From Abyssibacter sp036156195 (GTDB lineage Bacteria > Pseudomonadota > Gammaproteobacteria > Nevskiales > OUC007): a stretch of 64,000 nucleotides of DNA. The DNA is taken from positions 496,001-560,000 of the forward strand of contig JAYZUZ010000012.1 in the NCBI GenBank assembly GCA_036156195.1. Reading direction: 5' to 3'. Made by a program: the position numbers and the translations under genes. Below, piece after piece: positions 41,920-50,533 of this stretch. Below the pieces are notes generated by a model. That model worked only from the letters and a program-made list of their open reading frames with translations. It had not been told where the DNA came from and did no database searches. Each line of letters starts with the position of its first letter. Positions within the stretch are counted from its first letter, which is position 1.

Positions 41920-44283
41920 TCAGACCTCGGGAGGGGGTGGGGCCAGCACTTCACGGGAACCGCCGCCAGATACCGGCCCTACAACGCCGGAGGCCTCCAT
42001 CTGTTCCACAATACGTGCCGCCCGGTTGTAGCCGATCTTCAAGCGACGTTGCACCCACGAGATCGACGCCTTGCGGCTCTCGGTGACGATCTTCACGGCC
42101 TCGTCGTATAGCGGATCGGCCTCGTCGCCACCCTCGCCGCCACCGCCCTCGCCCGGCAACACCGCATCGCCTGCGGTGCCATCAAGAATGCCGTCCTCAA
42201 ACACAGGCGCTCCCACCTGCTTGAGATAGGCGACGACCTTGTGAACCTCGTGATCATCTACAAAGGCGCCATGAACACGGGTAGGCACAGCCGTGCCGGG
42301 GGGCAGGTACAGCATATCGCCATGGCCCAGCAGGCTTTCTGCACCCTGCTGGTCAAGAATCGTGCGCGAGTCCACACGTGAGGACACCTGAAAGGCGATG
42401 CGCGTGGGGATATTGGCCTTGATCAGCCCGGTAATCACGTCGACAGAGGGTCTCTGGGTTGCAAGAATCAGATGAATGCCCGATGCGCGCGCTTTTTGCG
42501 CAAGCCGCGCGATCAACTCTTCCACCTTTTTGCCTACGACCATCATCATGTCGGCAAGTTCGTCGACGATCACGACGATGTACGGCATGTGCTCCAGCGT
42601 TGGCCGTTCCGCTTCTTCCGGATCGCTCAGAGGGTCGGTAATGGGCTCGCCAGCCTTGTCCGCCTCGGCAATCTTGCGATTCAGACCGGCGATGTTGCGC
42701 ACCCCCATGGCCGCCATCAGCTTGTAGCGACGCTCCATCTCCGCCACGCACCAACGCAACGCATTAGCGGCTTCCTTCATGTCGGTCACCACCGGCGCCA
42801 GCAGGTGGGGAATGCCGTCATACACCGACAGCTCAAGCATCTTGGGGTCGATCATGATGAGCCGGACATCACGCGCCGTTGCCTTGTGCAGCATCGACAA
42901 AATCATCACGTTGACCGCCACGGATTTACCCGAGCCCGTGGTGCCGGCGACCAGCAAATGCGGCATTTTCCCCAAATTGGCGACGACAGGGTGCCCGCTG
43001 ATGTCTTTGCCCAGCGCCATGGTCAGCGGTGAGTCGGAGCGCTGATACGCGCCGTCCTCAAGAATGCCGCGCAATGCGACGAGTTCACGATTCTGGTTCG
43101 GGATCTCCAGCCCGATCACCGACTTGCCCGGAATGACGTCGACCACGCGTACCGCCACCGCCGAGAGGGCGCGGGCGAGATCCTTCGCCAGGTTGCTGAC
43201 CTGCGCGACCTTCACACCGGGCGCCGGGTTCAGTTCGAAGCGCGTGATCACGGGCCCCGGCGTAGCCGCCACAACCTCGACGGTGACCCCAAACTCCGCC
43301 AGCCGCGCCTCGACTTCCCGCGACATGGATTCCAGCTCTTCAGCGGTATAGGCATGTGTCGACGCCCGTGGCGGATCCAGCATTTCAGTGGCCGGAAGCG
43401 GATTCCCCTCAAATCGCGGAACCGATGCACCGGTCTGTTCAGCGTCCATGGGCAATGGCAACTGATTGCTTGCCACAGGCTCGGCGGTGGGCGCCTTCTT
43501 CTTCCCCTTGCGCTTGCCGCTGTCTGCCTCGGCCGAAGCGTTCGCCGGCGGCGATATAGCAGGGGCCTTCTTGGGCTGCTCGGGCGGTTTGATCGGTTTT
43601 GCTGGCTTGGCAGCCTTTGCGGCCGCTTTTTCGGCACGCCGTGCTTGCCTGGCCTCTGCCCGCTCCGCCATCCGCTTGCGAATGCGCTGCCCCAATCGCA
43701 GCAGCGCCCGCCCGATGGCGTCCATGACGGCCAACCAGGAAAATGCCAGCGCCAGCGGTGCGGCAGCAACGAGGATCGTCAGCAACATGAGCGTGGAGCC
43801 CACCGTGCCCAGCACCTTACCGAGCTCGGAAGCAATCACCGCCCCCAGCATCCCGCCACTGCCCTGCGGCAAGGCCGCTGGATCGCCCAGATCGTGCGCG
43901 GCCGCTAATCCGCAGGCCCCCAGCAGCAAAAACACGGACGCCACCAGCCGCGCCGTCAGACTGTCGACCAATCGCCCACCCTGCCCGCTGGAACGGTAGT
44001 GAATCACCCCGCCGGCAAAGATCAGCCAGGGCAGGATGAAGCCCACATAGCCAAAGAGACTCAGCACCACATCGGCCACCCAGGCGCCGACGACGCCACC
44101 GAGATTGGATACCGAACCGCCGATGCCGGTGGACGACCAACCCGGGTCCGTGTGGTCGTAACTGAACAACGCCAGGAGCAAGTAGATTGTCACCGCCGCC
44201 GAGGTCAGCAGCACGGCTTCACGCAGGCTGCGCTCCAGACGCGTTGGCCCTTCGGCAACCGCGTGCGATTTGGTTTTTGACAT
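41920..44283 (-). CDS. ftsK: DNA translocase FtsK
   Basis: Septum-linked motor that pumps chromosome DNA to complete segregation and activates XerCD. 787 aa, typical of the short-linker gammaproteobacterial type. Four or so N-terminal transmembrane helices (about 24-40, 62-92, 111-128, 165-185), a Lys/Ala/Pro linker (200-300), RecA-like motor with Walker A GTTGSGKSVAVN (447-458) and Walker B YIVVIVDELADMMMV, and the C-terminal winged-helix gamma domain (about 720-787, KIVTESRKASISWVQRRLKIGYNRAARIVEQME). First gene of a six-gene operon with its own extended -10 promoter. Confidence 0.98.
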   Translation of the reverse strand: MSKTKSHAVAEGPTRLERSLREAVLLTSAAVTIYLLLALFSYDHTDPGWSSTGIGGSVSNLGGVVGAWVADVVLSLFGYVGFILPWLIFAGGVIHYRSSGQGGRLVDSLTARLVASVFLLLGACGLAAAHDLGDPAALPQGSGGMLGAVIASELGKVLGTVGSTLMLLTILVAAAPLALAFSWLAVMDAIGRALLRLGQRIRKRMAERAEARQARRAEKAAAKAAKPAKPIKPPEQPKKAPAISPPANASAEADSGKRKGKKKAPTAEPVASNQLPLPMDAEQTGASVPRFEGNPLPATEMLDPPRASTHAYTAEELESMSREVEARLAEFGVTVEVVAATPGPVITRFELNPAPGVKVAQVSNLAKDLARALSAVAVRVVDVIPGKSVIGLEIPNQNRELVALRGILEDGAYQRSDSPLTMALGKDISGHPVVANLGKMPHLLVAGTTGSGKSVAVNVMILSMLHKATARDVRLIMIDPKMLELSVYDGIPHLLAPVVTDMKEAANALRWCVAEMERRYKLMAAMGVRNIAGLNRKIAEADKAGEPITDPLSDPEEAERPTLEHMPYIVVIVDELADMMMVVGKKVEELIARLAQKARASGIHLILATQRPSVDVITGLIKANIPTRIAFQVSSRVDSRTILDQQGAESLLGHGDMLYLPPGTAVPTRVHGAFVDDHEVHKVVAYLKQVGAPVFEDGILDGTAGDAVLPGEGGGGEGGDEADPLYDEAVKIVTESRKASISWVQRRLKIGYNRAARIVEQMEASGVVGPVSGGGSREVLAPPPPEV

Positions 44284-44310
44284 GAGGCGCGGGAGGTCTG
44301 AGAAATCACC

Positions 44311-44328
44311 GACACGTTCGAACGTGTC
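44311..44328. promoter_or_regulatory. perfect 18-bp palindrome at the ftsK transcription start
   Basis: GACACGTTCGAACGTGTC, its own reverse complement throughout, 28 nt upstream of the ftsK start. It begins right where the predicted ftsK RNA should start. It does not fit the E. coli LexA box (CTGT-N8-ACAG). Operator or 5' hairpin. Confidence 0.6.
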
Positions 44329-44334
44329 CTGAGC

Positions 44335-44343
44335 AGTATATCA
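44335..44343 (-). promoter_or_regulatory. predicted ftsK extended -10 promoter
   Basis: Minus strand TGATATACT: an extended -10 (TGn followed by TATACT), with no recognisable -35 at 16-18 nt. RNA would start near 44328, at the edge of the 18-bp palindrome. The rest of the 44284-44467 gap shows no further feature I can name. Confidence 0.5.
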
Positions 44344-44467
44344 GTGGCTCCGGCCGATCATGCCGTCGCTCCGCGTAAGACCGCCCTCAGTCGGTGGGGT
44401 CCGGACGGGACTTGATTGCCGCTGCTAAAGCCACATAGTTGGGCGTGAACACCGAAGGATGCAGGCG

Positions 44468-44797
44468 ATGTCCGTCAAGCACTATCTATTGACCTCAGAA
44501 GGCGAGATTCGCGAATACGATCCCGAGCGCGCGGCTCGTGTGGCGGCGCGGGATGCGGCGTTGCCCGAATTCGCCGGCCGGGACATTCACTACGTGCAGG
44601 TCTGGGTCGACGACGCCCCCAAAGGCAATGAACTGCATGTCCGAACCGCCGGTGCCATCGTGCATTTTGATGAGAGCGGCCGCTTTGAGGAAGCTTCGAT
44701 GCCCGAGGACGGCGACGACACCATGCGATTTGCGCACGACACGTGCATCCAACTCGCCCTGGAAAACGAGTACCAGGAACCCTACACGCTGCACTAG
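44468..44797 (+). CDS. conserved-looking small protein of unknown function
   Basis: 109 aa from ATG 44468 (an earlier in-frame ATG at 44459 is possible). Acidic, soluble, no signal or transmembrane segment. Sequence contains REYDPERAARVAARDAALPEFAG and DIHYVQVWVDD. I do not recognise a family. It begins a plus-strand group that continues with the FemAB-like protein, aat and bpt, but a 45-nt or longer gap follows, so co-transcription is only likely. Good codon use and a clean frame support it as real. Confidence 0.65.
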   Translation: MSVKHYLLTSEGEIREYDPERAARVAARDAALPEFAGRDIHYVQVWVDDAPKGNELHVRTAGAIVHFDESGRFEEASMPEDGDDTMRFAHDTCIQLALENEYQEPYTLH

Positions 44798-44914
44798 CCA
44801 TCCGCCTTTGCGCGGCTGAATCACCACCCACCGGAGCCAGCCATCCCGGACTCGCCACTGGCCCTGCAGACCTACGCATGCATCGCCGATCTGCCTGCTC
44901 AGGACTGGGATCGC

Positions 44915-45973
44915 TTGTTTGCGGCGGAGAGAAACCCCTGTGTTTCGCATGATTTTCTGCGGGCGCTGGAAGACACCGGCTGCGTTGGCCCCGGCACCGG
45001 GTGGCACCCGCTACACCAGGTCGCCCGCGACGCCCAAGGACGGATTGTCGCGGCCGCACCCGTGTATGAAAAAACGCACTCCCGGGGCGAATTCGTCTTT
45101 GACTGGGCCTGGGCCGACGCACTGGAGCGTGTCGGCGAAGCCTACTACCCAAAGCGGGTGTGCTGCGTGCCTTACACACCTGTACCCGGACCACGGGTGG
45201 CGGGCAGCCCAGCGGGCGTGGCCTGCGTGCTTGCCGAACTGGCAGGACAGTGCGACCAGGGTGCAGCGTCCTCGACGCACATCCTGTTCCCCGACACGGT
45301 CCCCACGGGCAGCTGCGACTGGATGGAACGCCGCGATGTCCGCTACGTTTGGTCGAATCGGGGATATCCGGACTTTGACGCGTTTCTCGCGCAGCTCAGC
45401 GCCAAGCGCCGCAAAGAAATCCGGCGTGAGCGTCGCAAACTGGCCCAGGCGGGCATTCGATTCCGCTATCGCAGTGGTGAAACCGCAGATGCTGATCACT
45501 GGGCGAAGGTCTATGCGCTGTATGCCCGGACCTACCAGATTCGAGGCCAGCAACCGTATCTAAACCCCGACTTTTTCCCAGTGTACGCGGAGCGTGCCCC
45601 GGGACGCGTTTTGCTCATTGAAGCCTGGCTGAACAACACCCTGCTGGCCGTCGCCATCGCGATCAAAGGTCAGGACACGCTGTTTGGTCGTCATTGGGGA
45701 ACAGCCCAGGATATCGATGGTCTGCACTTCGAGACTTGCTACTATCAAGGCATTGAATATTGCATCGAACACGGATTGATTCGATACGATGCAGGAGTAC
45801 AAGGTGAGCAGAAGCGCATGCGTGGATTTGAGCCTACGGTGACGCGGTCAATGCACCATATTGGCCATCCCGGATTGAGGGACGCAGTGGATGCGTTTCT
45901 TGCTCGCGAACGCCTCGCCGTCGATGAATGGGCCGAGGCCGCCCAGGCCCACAGCGCCTACCGCAAGCGCTGA
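44915..45973 (+). CDS. FemAB-like GNAT-fold protein (DUF482-type)
   Basis: 352 aa from TTG 44915, but coding similarity appears to extend upstream: the in-frame stretch from 44843 reads like the family N-terminus (ALQTYACIADLPAQDWDRLF). No ATG/GTG/TTG occurs there. An ATC at 44843 preceded by GGAG (44833-44836) is a possible rare start. Family features: VSHDFLRALEDTG, KRRKEIRRERRKL, and the C-terminal FGRHWG...LHFETCYYQGIEYCIEHGL and YDAGVQGEQKRMRGF. Relatives of this FemAB-like family are linked loosely to peptidoglycan or aminoacyl transfer; no reaction is established. It directly precedes aat. Confidence 0.8.
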   Translation: MFAAERNPCVSHDFLRALEDTGCVGPGTGWHPLHQVARDAQGRIVAAAPVYEKTHSRGEFVFDWAWADALERVGEAYYPKRVCCVPYTPVPGPRVAGSPAGVACVLAELAGQCDQGAASSTHILFPDTVPTGSCDWMERRDVRYVWSNRGYPDFDAFLAQLSAKRRKEIRRERRKLAQAGIRFRYRSGETADADHWAKVYALYARTYQIRGQQPYLNPDFFPVYAERAPGRVLLIEAWLNNTLLAVAIAIKGQDTLFGRHWGTAQDIDGLHFETCYYQGIEYCIEHGLIRYDAGVQGEQKRMRGFEPTVTRSMHHIGHPGLRDAVDAFLARERLAVDEWAEAAQAHSAYRKR

Positions 45974-45977
45974 GCAA

Positions 45978-46724
45978 ATGGACAGCCCCGTTCGCCTGTA
46001 CTGGCTCGATCCGAGAAACCCCACGCAAGCGTTTCCGGAACCGCGCTTGGCCATGGACGAGCCCAACGGCCTGCTCGCCATCGGTGGCGACTTGTCGATC
46101 CAACGTCTGATACGGGCCTACTCGCAGGGCATTTTTCCCTGGTACAACCCGGACGAACCGATTCTCTGGTGGTCACCCGACCCCCGCGTGGTGTTTCCGC
46201 TGGATGAACGACCCGCTGCCCGAACCCTACGGCGCGAAGCACGCCGGTCCGATTACGCGGTCACGCTCGATCAAGCGTTCGACGAGGTCATCGCACACTG
46301 TGCCGCGCCGCGCGCCAATCAGCGCGGCACCTGGCTTGGTCAGGACATGCAACGCGCCTATCGCGCCATGCACACGGAAGGCTATGCACACTCGGTGGAG
46401 GTCTGGCGTGCCGGCAAGCTGATTGGTGGCCTTTACGGGCTTGCCCTCGGGCGGGCTTTTTTCGGTGAATCCATGTTCAGCCAACAAAGCGGCGGGTCCA
46501 AGCTGGCGGTGTACTGGCTGCGCGAACAACTCAGGGCCTGGGGGTTCGACATCTTCGACTGCCAGGTGGGTTCAGAGCATCTGCAGCGACTGGGTGCGGT
46601 TGAATGGCCACGTGACCACTTCATTAACCGTGTTCATCTGGCAGCCGCTCGTGGGCATCGCAGAGGGCCGTGGCAATTTGAGGTGTCCGTGCCGTGTTCC
46701 CCCATGCATCAACCCTCGCCATGA
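45978..46724 (+). CDS. aat: leucyl/phenylalanyl-tRNA-protein transferase
   Basis: N-degron writer: adds Leu or Phe from aminoacyl-tRNA to N-terminal Arg/Lys for ClpS recognition. ATG 45978 gives 248 aa (MDSPVRLYWLDPRNP); upstream extension is inside the previous gene. Characteristic blocks: NGLLAIGGDLSIQRLIRAYSQGIFPWYNPD, WWSPDPRVV, and GGLYGLALGRAFFGESMFSQQSGGSK. GNAT-like fold. Four nt after the FemAB-like gene and ATGA overlap with bpt, so the two transferases are translationally coupled. Confidence 0.97.
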   Translation: MDSPVRLYWLDPRNPTQAFPEPRLAMDEPNGLLAIGGDLSIQRLIRAYSQGIFPWYNPDEPILWWSPDPRVVFPLDERPAARTLRREARRSDYAVTLDQAFDEVIAHCAAPRANQRGTWLGQDMQRAYRAMHTEGYAHSVEVWRAGKLIGGLYGLALGRAFFGESMFSQQSGGSKLAVYWLREQLRAWGFDIFDCQVGSEHLQRLGAVEWPRDHFINRVHLAAARGHRRGPWQFEVSVPCSPMHQPSP

Positions 46725-47437
46725 ACCTGTATCCCACCGCGGAACACCGCTGCTCATACCTGCCCGCGCAAATGGCCCGCGAGGCAGTGATTGACCCGGC
46801 GCGTGCGCTGACACCCGCCCGCTATCAGGAGTTACTGGCGTTGGGTTTTCGACGCTCCGGACCCTACGCCTACCGCACGGCCTGCCGTGCCTGCCAGGCC
46901 TGCGTTGCCGTGCGCATCCCACTGCAAGACCCGCTGTCGCTCAGGCGCCGTCACCGGCGCGTTCTACGCCAGAACACCGATTGCACCGTGCGCATGGTGG
47001 CCGGCCGGATGCAGCGTGAGCACCGCCAGCTGTATGACCGATACCTGCAAGGTCGACACGCGGAATCCGGCATGCGAGAACTCACGGCCGACGACTTACT
47101 CGATCCGGCGGGTCAATTGTCCTGTCTTTGCGAAATCCGCCAGCAGTCGCGCCTGCTGGCATACACCGTGGTCGATTGCACACCGAATGCCTGGTCGGCG
47201 GTTTACACGGTCTTCGACCCACAGGAGGCGTCCCGTAGCCTGGGTAATTTTGCGATTCTGCAAACCCATCGACTCGCCCGGGCCGCCAGTGCAGATTTTC
47301 TGTATCTGGGCTATTGGATCGCCGAAGCACCGCAGATGGGCTACAAGACGGATTTCCGCCCGCTGCAGCTCTATGTGAACGAACGCTGGGAACCGTTTGC
47401 CGATATCAGGCGCTTAGACGATAATGCGCCGCCCTAA
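46721..47437 (+). CDS. bpt: arginyl/leucyl-tRNA-protein transferase (Bpt/ATE family)
   Basis: Bacterial ATE-like enzyme. In Vibrio vulnificus Bpt adds Leu to N-terminal Asp/Glu, a secondary N-degron step. 238 aa from ATG 46721, coupled to aat. The Cys-rich N-terminal motif GPYAYRTACRACQACVAVRIP is typical, followed by SLGNFAILQTHRLARAA and LYLGYWIAEAPQMGYKTDF. With aat, clpA and clpS it makes an almost full N-degron route within about 4.5 kb. Confidence 0.95.
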   Translation: MNLYPTAEHRCSYLPAQMAREAVIDPARALTPARYQELLALGFRRSGPYAYRTACRACQACVAVRIPLQDPLSLRRRHRRVLRQNTDCTVRMVAGRMQREHRQLYDRYLQGRHAESGMRELTADDLLDPAGQLSCLCEIRQQSRLLAYTVVDCTPNAWSAVYTVFDPQEASRSLGNFAILQTHRLARAASADFLYLGYWIAEAPQMGYKTDFRPLQLYVNERWEPFADIRRLDDNAPP

Positions 47438-47454
47438 CCTAACGCTGAGTGCGC

Positions 47455-47673
47455 ATGCCGAAAGAAGACCATATTGAAATGGAAGGCACGGTGACCGATA
47501 CCCTGCCCAACACAACATTTCGTGTCGAGCTCGAAAATGGCCACGTGGTCACGGCTCACATCTCCGGCCGCATGCGGAAGAACTACATCCGCATCCTGAC
47601 CGGAGACAAGGTCACGGTCCAGTTGACGCCTTACGATCTGAGCAAGGGTCGTATCGTCTATCGAGGTCGCTAG
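47455..47673 (+). CDS. infA: translation initiation factor IF-1
   Basis: S1-like OB-fold factor that occupies the ribosomal A site. 72 aa from ATG 47455 (MPKEDHIEMEGTVTDTL), the exact family length; a GTG two codons earlier is not needed. Motifs: FRVELENGH, GRMRKNYIRIL, and DKVTVQLTPYDLSKGRIVYR. It lies 17 nt after bpt, the order seen in Pseudomonas. Confidence 0.98.
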   Translation: MPKEDHIEMEGTVTDTLPNTTFRVELENGHVVTAHISGRMRKNYIRILTGDKVTVQLTPYDLSKGRIVYRGR

Positions 47674-47692
47674 ACTTCGGACCCGGTGATGC

Positions 47693-47713
47693 GCGTCGTC
47701 CCGAGGACGGCGC
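47693..47713. terminator. hairpin between convergent infA and clpA
   Basis: Arms of 9 nt (47693-47701 and 47705-47713, GGACGGCGC on the right) with a CGA loop and one G-T pair. No T-tract. The only structure in the 48-bp gap. Confidence 0.45.
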
Positions 47714-47721
47714 AGCACTCC

Positions 47722-49995
47722 TTACACCGACGCGGTTTCTTCCAGCTTGGATTGGGTTGTTAAGGTCAGGCCTTCGTCGCCAGCACCGACCAACACCCGA
47801 CCTCCATCGACCAGATCTCCAAACAGCAGCGCATCCGCCAGCGGCCGCTTGATGTGTTCCTGGATGACCCGCGCCATGGGTCGCGCGCCCATTTGCGCAT
47901 CGTAGCCGTGCTCAGCCAACCAGGCCCGTGCGGCATTGTCGACCTGCAACTCCACGCCCCGGCCCTCGAGCTGGACTTCCAGTTCCATGATGAACTTGTC
48001 GACCACCCGTTCGATCACGCTCGTATCCAGCGGCGCGAACGGCACGATCGCATCGAGTCGATTCCGGAACTCGGGTGAGAAGCTGCGCCGGATCACCTCC
48101 ATCCCGTCGCTGGAGTGATCCTGGGTCTTGAACCCGATGCTGCGACGCGCCATGGATTCGGCGCCCGCGTTCGTGGTCATGACCAGTATGACGTTGCGGA
48201 AGTCTGCCTTGCGCCCATTGTTGTCGGTGAGCGTGCCGTGATCCATCACCTGCAACAGCAGGTTGAAAACGTCCGGATGGGCCTTTTCAATTTCATCGAG
48301 CAGCACAATGGCGTGCGGATGCTTGATCACGGCTTCCGTCAGCAACCCACCCTGGTCATAGCCCACATAGCCAGGCGGCGCTCCGATGAGGCGAGAAACG
48401 GTATGGCGCTCCATGTACTCGCTCATGTCGAATCGGACCAATTCAATGCCGAGCTGCTGCGCCAGTTGTTTAGTGACCTCGGTCTTGCCGACACCGGTCG
48501 GGCCTGCGAACAAGAATGAGCCAATGGGCTTGTCGCCGCTGCCCAAACCCGACCGAGCCATCTTGATGGCCGAGGCGAGCATGTCGATCGCCGGATCCTG
48601 ACCGAAGATCACCAGTTTTAGATCGCGATCCAGTGATTTGAGAACCTCACGATCATTCGCGGAAACACTCTTGGGAGGGATGCGGGCAATCTTGGCAACA
48701 ATGGATTCAATGTCTTTGACCTGAACCGTTTTGCGCCGCTTGGCTGCGGGCAACAACCGCATCTGCGCGCCTGCCTCGTCAATGACATCGATGGCCTTGT
48801 CGGGCAGGCGCCGGTCGTTGATGTGCCGCGCAGCCAGCTCTGCGGCAATCTCCAACGCGGTGTGTGTATACCGAACCTGATGATGATCCTCGAATCGCGA
48901 CTTCAAGCCTTCCAGAATTCGAATCGTCTCCGGTACCGACGGCTCAGGCACATCGATCTTCTGGAAACGACGCGCCAGTGCGCGATCCTTTTCGAAAATG
49001 CCGCGGTACTCGTCGTAGGTGGTCGACCCGATGCACTTGAGCTCGCCATTGGAAAGCACGGGCTTGATCAGGTTTGATGCGTCCATCACACCGCCTGAGG
49101 CGGCACCGGCGCCAATAACCGTGTGAATCTCATCGATGAACAGAACCGAACCCGGGCGCTTGCGTAGTTCGGCAAGCACGCCCTTAAGCCGCTTTTCGAA
49201 GTCGCCGCGATATTTTGTTCCGGCGATCAGCGAACCCATGTCCAGTGCGTAAATGGTGCTGCCAAGCAGAACCTCAGGCACCTCGCCCTCGGTGATCAAC
49301 CACGCGAGGCCTTCGGCAATGGCAGTCTTGCCGACGCCGGCCTCACCCACCAGCAACGGGTTGTTCTTGCGACGCCTACAAAGCGTTTGCACCACACGTT
49401 CGATTTCGTGCCGACGACCGATGAGTGGATCGATCTTGCCCTCGGCTGCGAGCGCATTGAGGTCGGTGGCGTATTGCTCCAGGGAGTTCTGATTCGCCGC
49501 AGTGCCTTCGTCGGCTTTGCTGTCACCATCGGTTGTCGCACCCGGAGCGTCCTCACCGGACGACTTGGAAATGCCGTGACTGATGTAGTTCACGACATCC
49601 AACCGGGTCACTCCCTGTTCGTTGAGCAGGTAGACCGCATGGGAATCACGCTCGGAGAAGATCGCCACCAGCACATTCAGCGAGGTGACCTCCTTCTTGC
49701 CGGCAGACTGCACGTGGTACACAGCCCGTTGCAACACACGCTGAAACGACAATGTGGGTTGTACCTCATTGCCGTCGGCGTCCTCCTCGACCACGGGGAC
49801 GTTCTCCCGGATGAAGCTGCGTAAATCGCGCTCCAGAGCATCCAGCCCCACGCCGCTGGCGCGTAGAACCTCTGTCACGTTCGCGTCATCGAGCAAGGCC
49901 AGCAGAAGATGCTCAATGGTGAGCATTTCGTGACCCTCATTGCGGGCCGCCAGAAACGCGGCGTCGAGGGCCTTCTGCAGTTCTTGGCTCAGCAT
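47722..49995 (-). CDS. clpA: ATP-dependent Clp protease ATP-binding subunit ClpA
   Basis: Hsp100 unfoldase feeding ClpP; with ClpS degrades N-degron substrates. ATG 49995 gives 757 aa (MLSQELQKALDAAFLAAR); an extension to 50070 is atypical. N-domain (1-145), D1 Walker A GEAGVGKTAIAE and Walker B SVLFIDEIHTVIGAG, D2 Walker A GPTGVGKTEVTK with HAIVLLDEIEKAHPDV, and the ClpP loop region near ARRSIGF. No M-domain, as expected for ClpA. About 100 nt downstream of clpS, same direction. Confidence 0.98.
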   Translation of the reverse strand: MLSQELQKALDAAFLAARNEGHEMLTIEHLLLALLDDANVTEVLRASGVGLDALERDLRSFIRENVPVVEEDADGNEVQPTLSFQRVLQRAVYHVQSAGKKEVTSLNVLVAIFSERDSHAVYLLNEQGVTRLDVVNYISHGISKSSGEDAPGATTDGDSKADEGTAANQNSLEQYATDLNALAAEGKIDPLIGRRHEIERVVQTLCRRRKNNPLLVGEAGVGKTAIAEGLAWLITEGEVPEVLLGSTIYALDMGSLIAGTKYRGDFEKRLKGVLAELRKRPGSVLFIDEIHTVIGAGAASGGVMDASNLIKPVLSNGELKCIGSTTYDEYRGIFEKDRALARRFQKIDVPEPSVPETIRILEGLKSRFEDHHQVRYTHTALEIAAELAARHINDRRLPDKAIDVIDEAGAQMRLLPAAKRRKTVQVKDIESIVAKIARIPPKSVSANDREVLKSLDRDLKLVIFGQDPAIDMLASAIKMARSGLGSGDKPIGSFLFAGPTGVGKTEVTKQLAQQLGIELVRFDMSEYMERHTVSRLIGAPPGYVGYDQGGLLTEAVIKHPHAIVLLDEIEKAHPDVFNLLLQVMDHGTLTDNNGRKADFRNVILVMTTNAGAESMARRSIGFKTQDHSSDGMEVIRRSFSPEFRNRLDAIVPFAPLDTSVIERVVDKFIMELEVQLEGRGVELQVDNAARAWLAEHGYDAQMGARPMARVIQEHIKRPLADALLFGDLVDGGRVLVGAGDEGLTLTTQSKLEETASV

Positions 49996-50095
49996 ATAGT
50001 CCTTCCGTGTCGAGTGGGGATAGTGGGTCGACAGCGTCCGGTCGAGCGGGTCTGGCCGGGGCAATTCCATCGCCCCCCATACGGGTGACCCAAAG

Positions 50096-50413
50096 TTACG
50101 CCTGTTCCAGCCTGCACAGCAAGGGGTGTTGATGACGTCGGGCGTACTCGATCACCTGATTCATCTTCGTCTCGGCGATCTCGGCGGTGTAGGTTCCCGC
50201 CACCGCCGCGCCGCTGGTGTGGACTTTGAGCATGATGCGCACGGCGGTTTCACGGTCGAGACGAAAAATACGTTGCAGCACCTCGATGACGAACTCCATC
50301 GGCGTGAAGTCGTCATTGAGCAGCACCACCTTGTACCTGGGTGGTGGTTGCAGCTTGGGCTTGCTGGTCTCCTCCGCGAGACCGACGCCCTCATCTCGCT
50401 CGAAATCACTCAT
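50096..50413 (-). CDS. clpS: ClpS adaptor (N-recognin)
   Basis: Adaptor that binds N-terminal Leu, Phe, Tyr or Trp and delivers substrates to ClpA. 105 aa, normal. The degron-binding residues are present: LLNDDFTPMEFVIEVL (Asn-Asp-Asp and the gate-keeping Met) and KVHTSGAAVAG with His. The N-terminal tail is flexible and acidic. It precedes clpA, and the transferases aat and bpt lie just beyond infA, so the whole branch is linked. Confidence 0.97.
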   Translation of the reverse strand: MSDFERDEGVGLAEETSKPKLQPPPRYKVVLLNDDFTPMEFVIEVLQRIFRLDRETAVRIMLKVHTSGAAVAGTYTAEIAETKMNQVIEYARRHQHPLLCRLEQA

Positions 50414-50533
50414 GCCGACCTCTGCGAAGCACGCGCCAAGGTGAAGCTGGTGACCAGTCGGCGGTCATCCAGCGGGGGCGGCATAGTGTAACGAATCGTC
50501 GTCGTGACGCCGACGCCCAGCCGGCCTTTCGGG

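Noticed and set aside
44311..44328. LexA/SOS box at ftsK
   Set aside because: The palindrome does not match CTGT-N8-ACAG; kept only as an unidentified operator or hairpin candidate.
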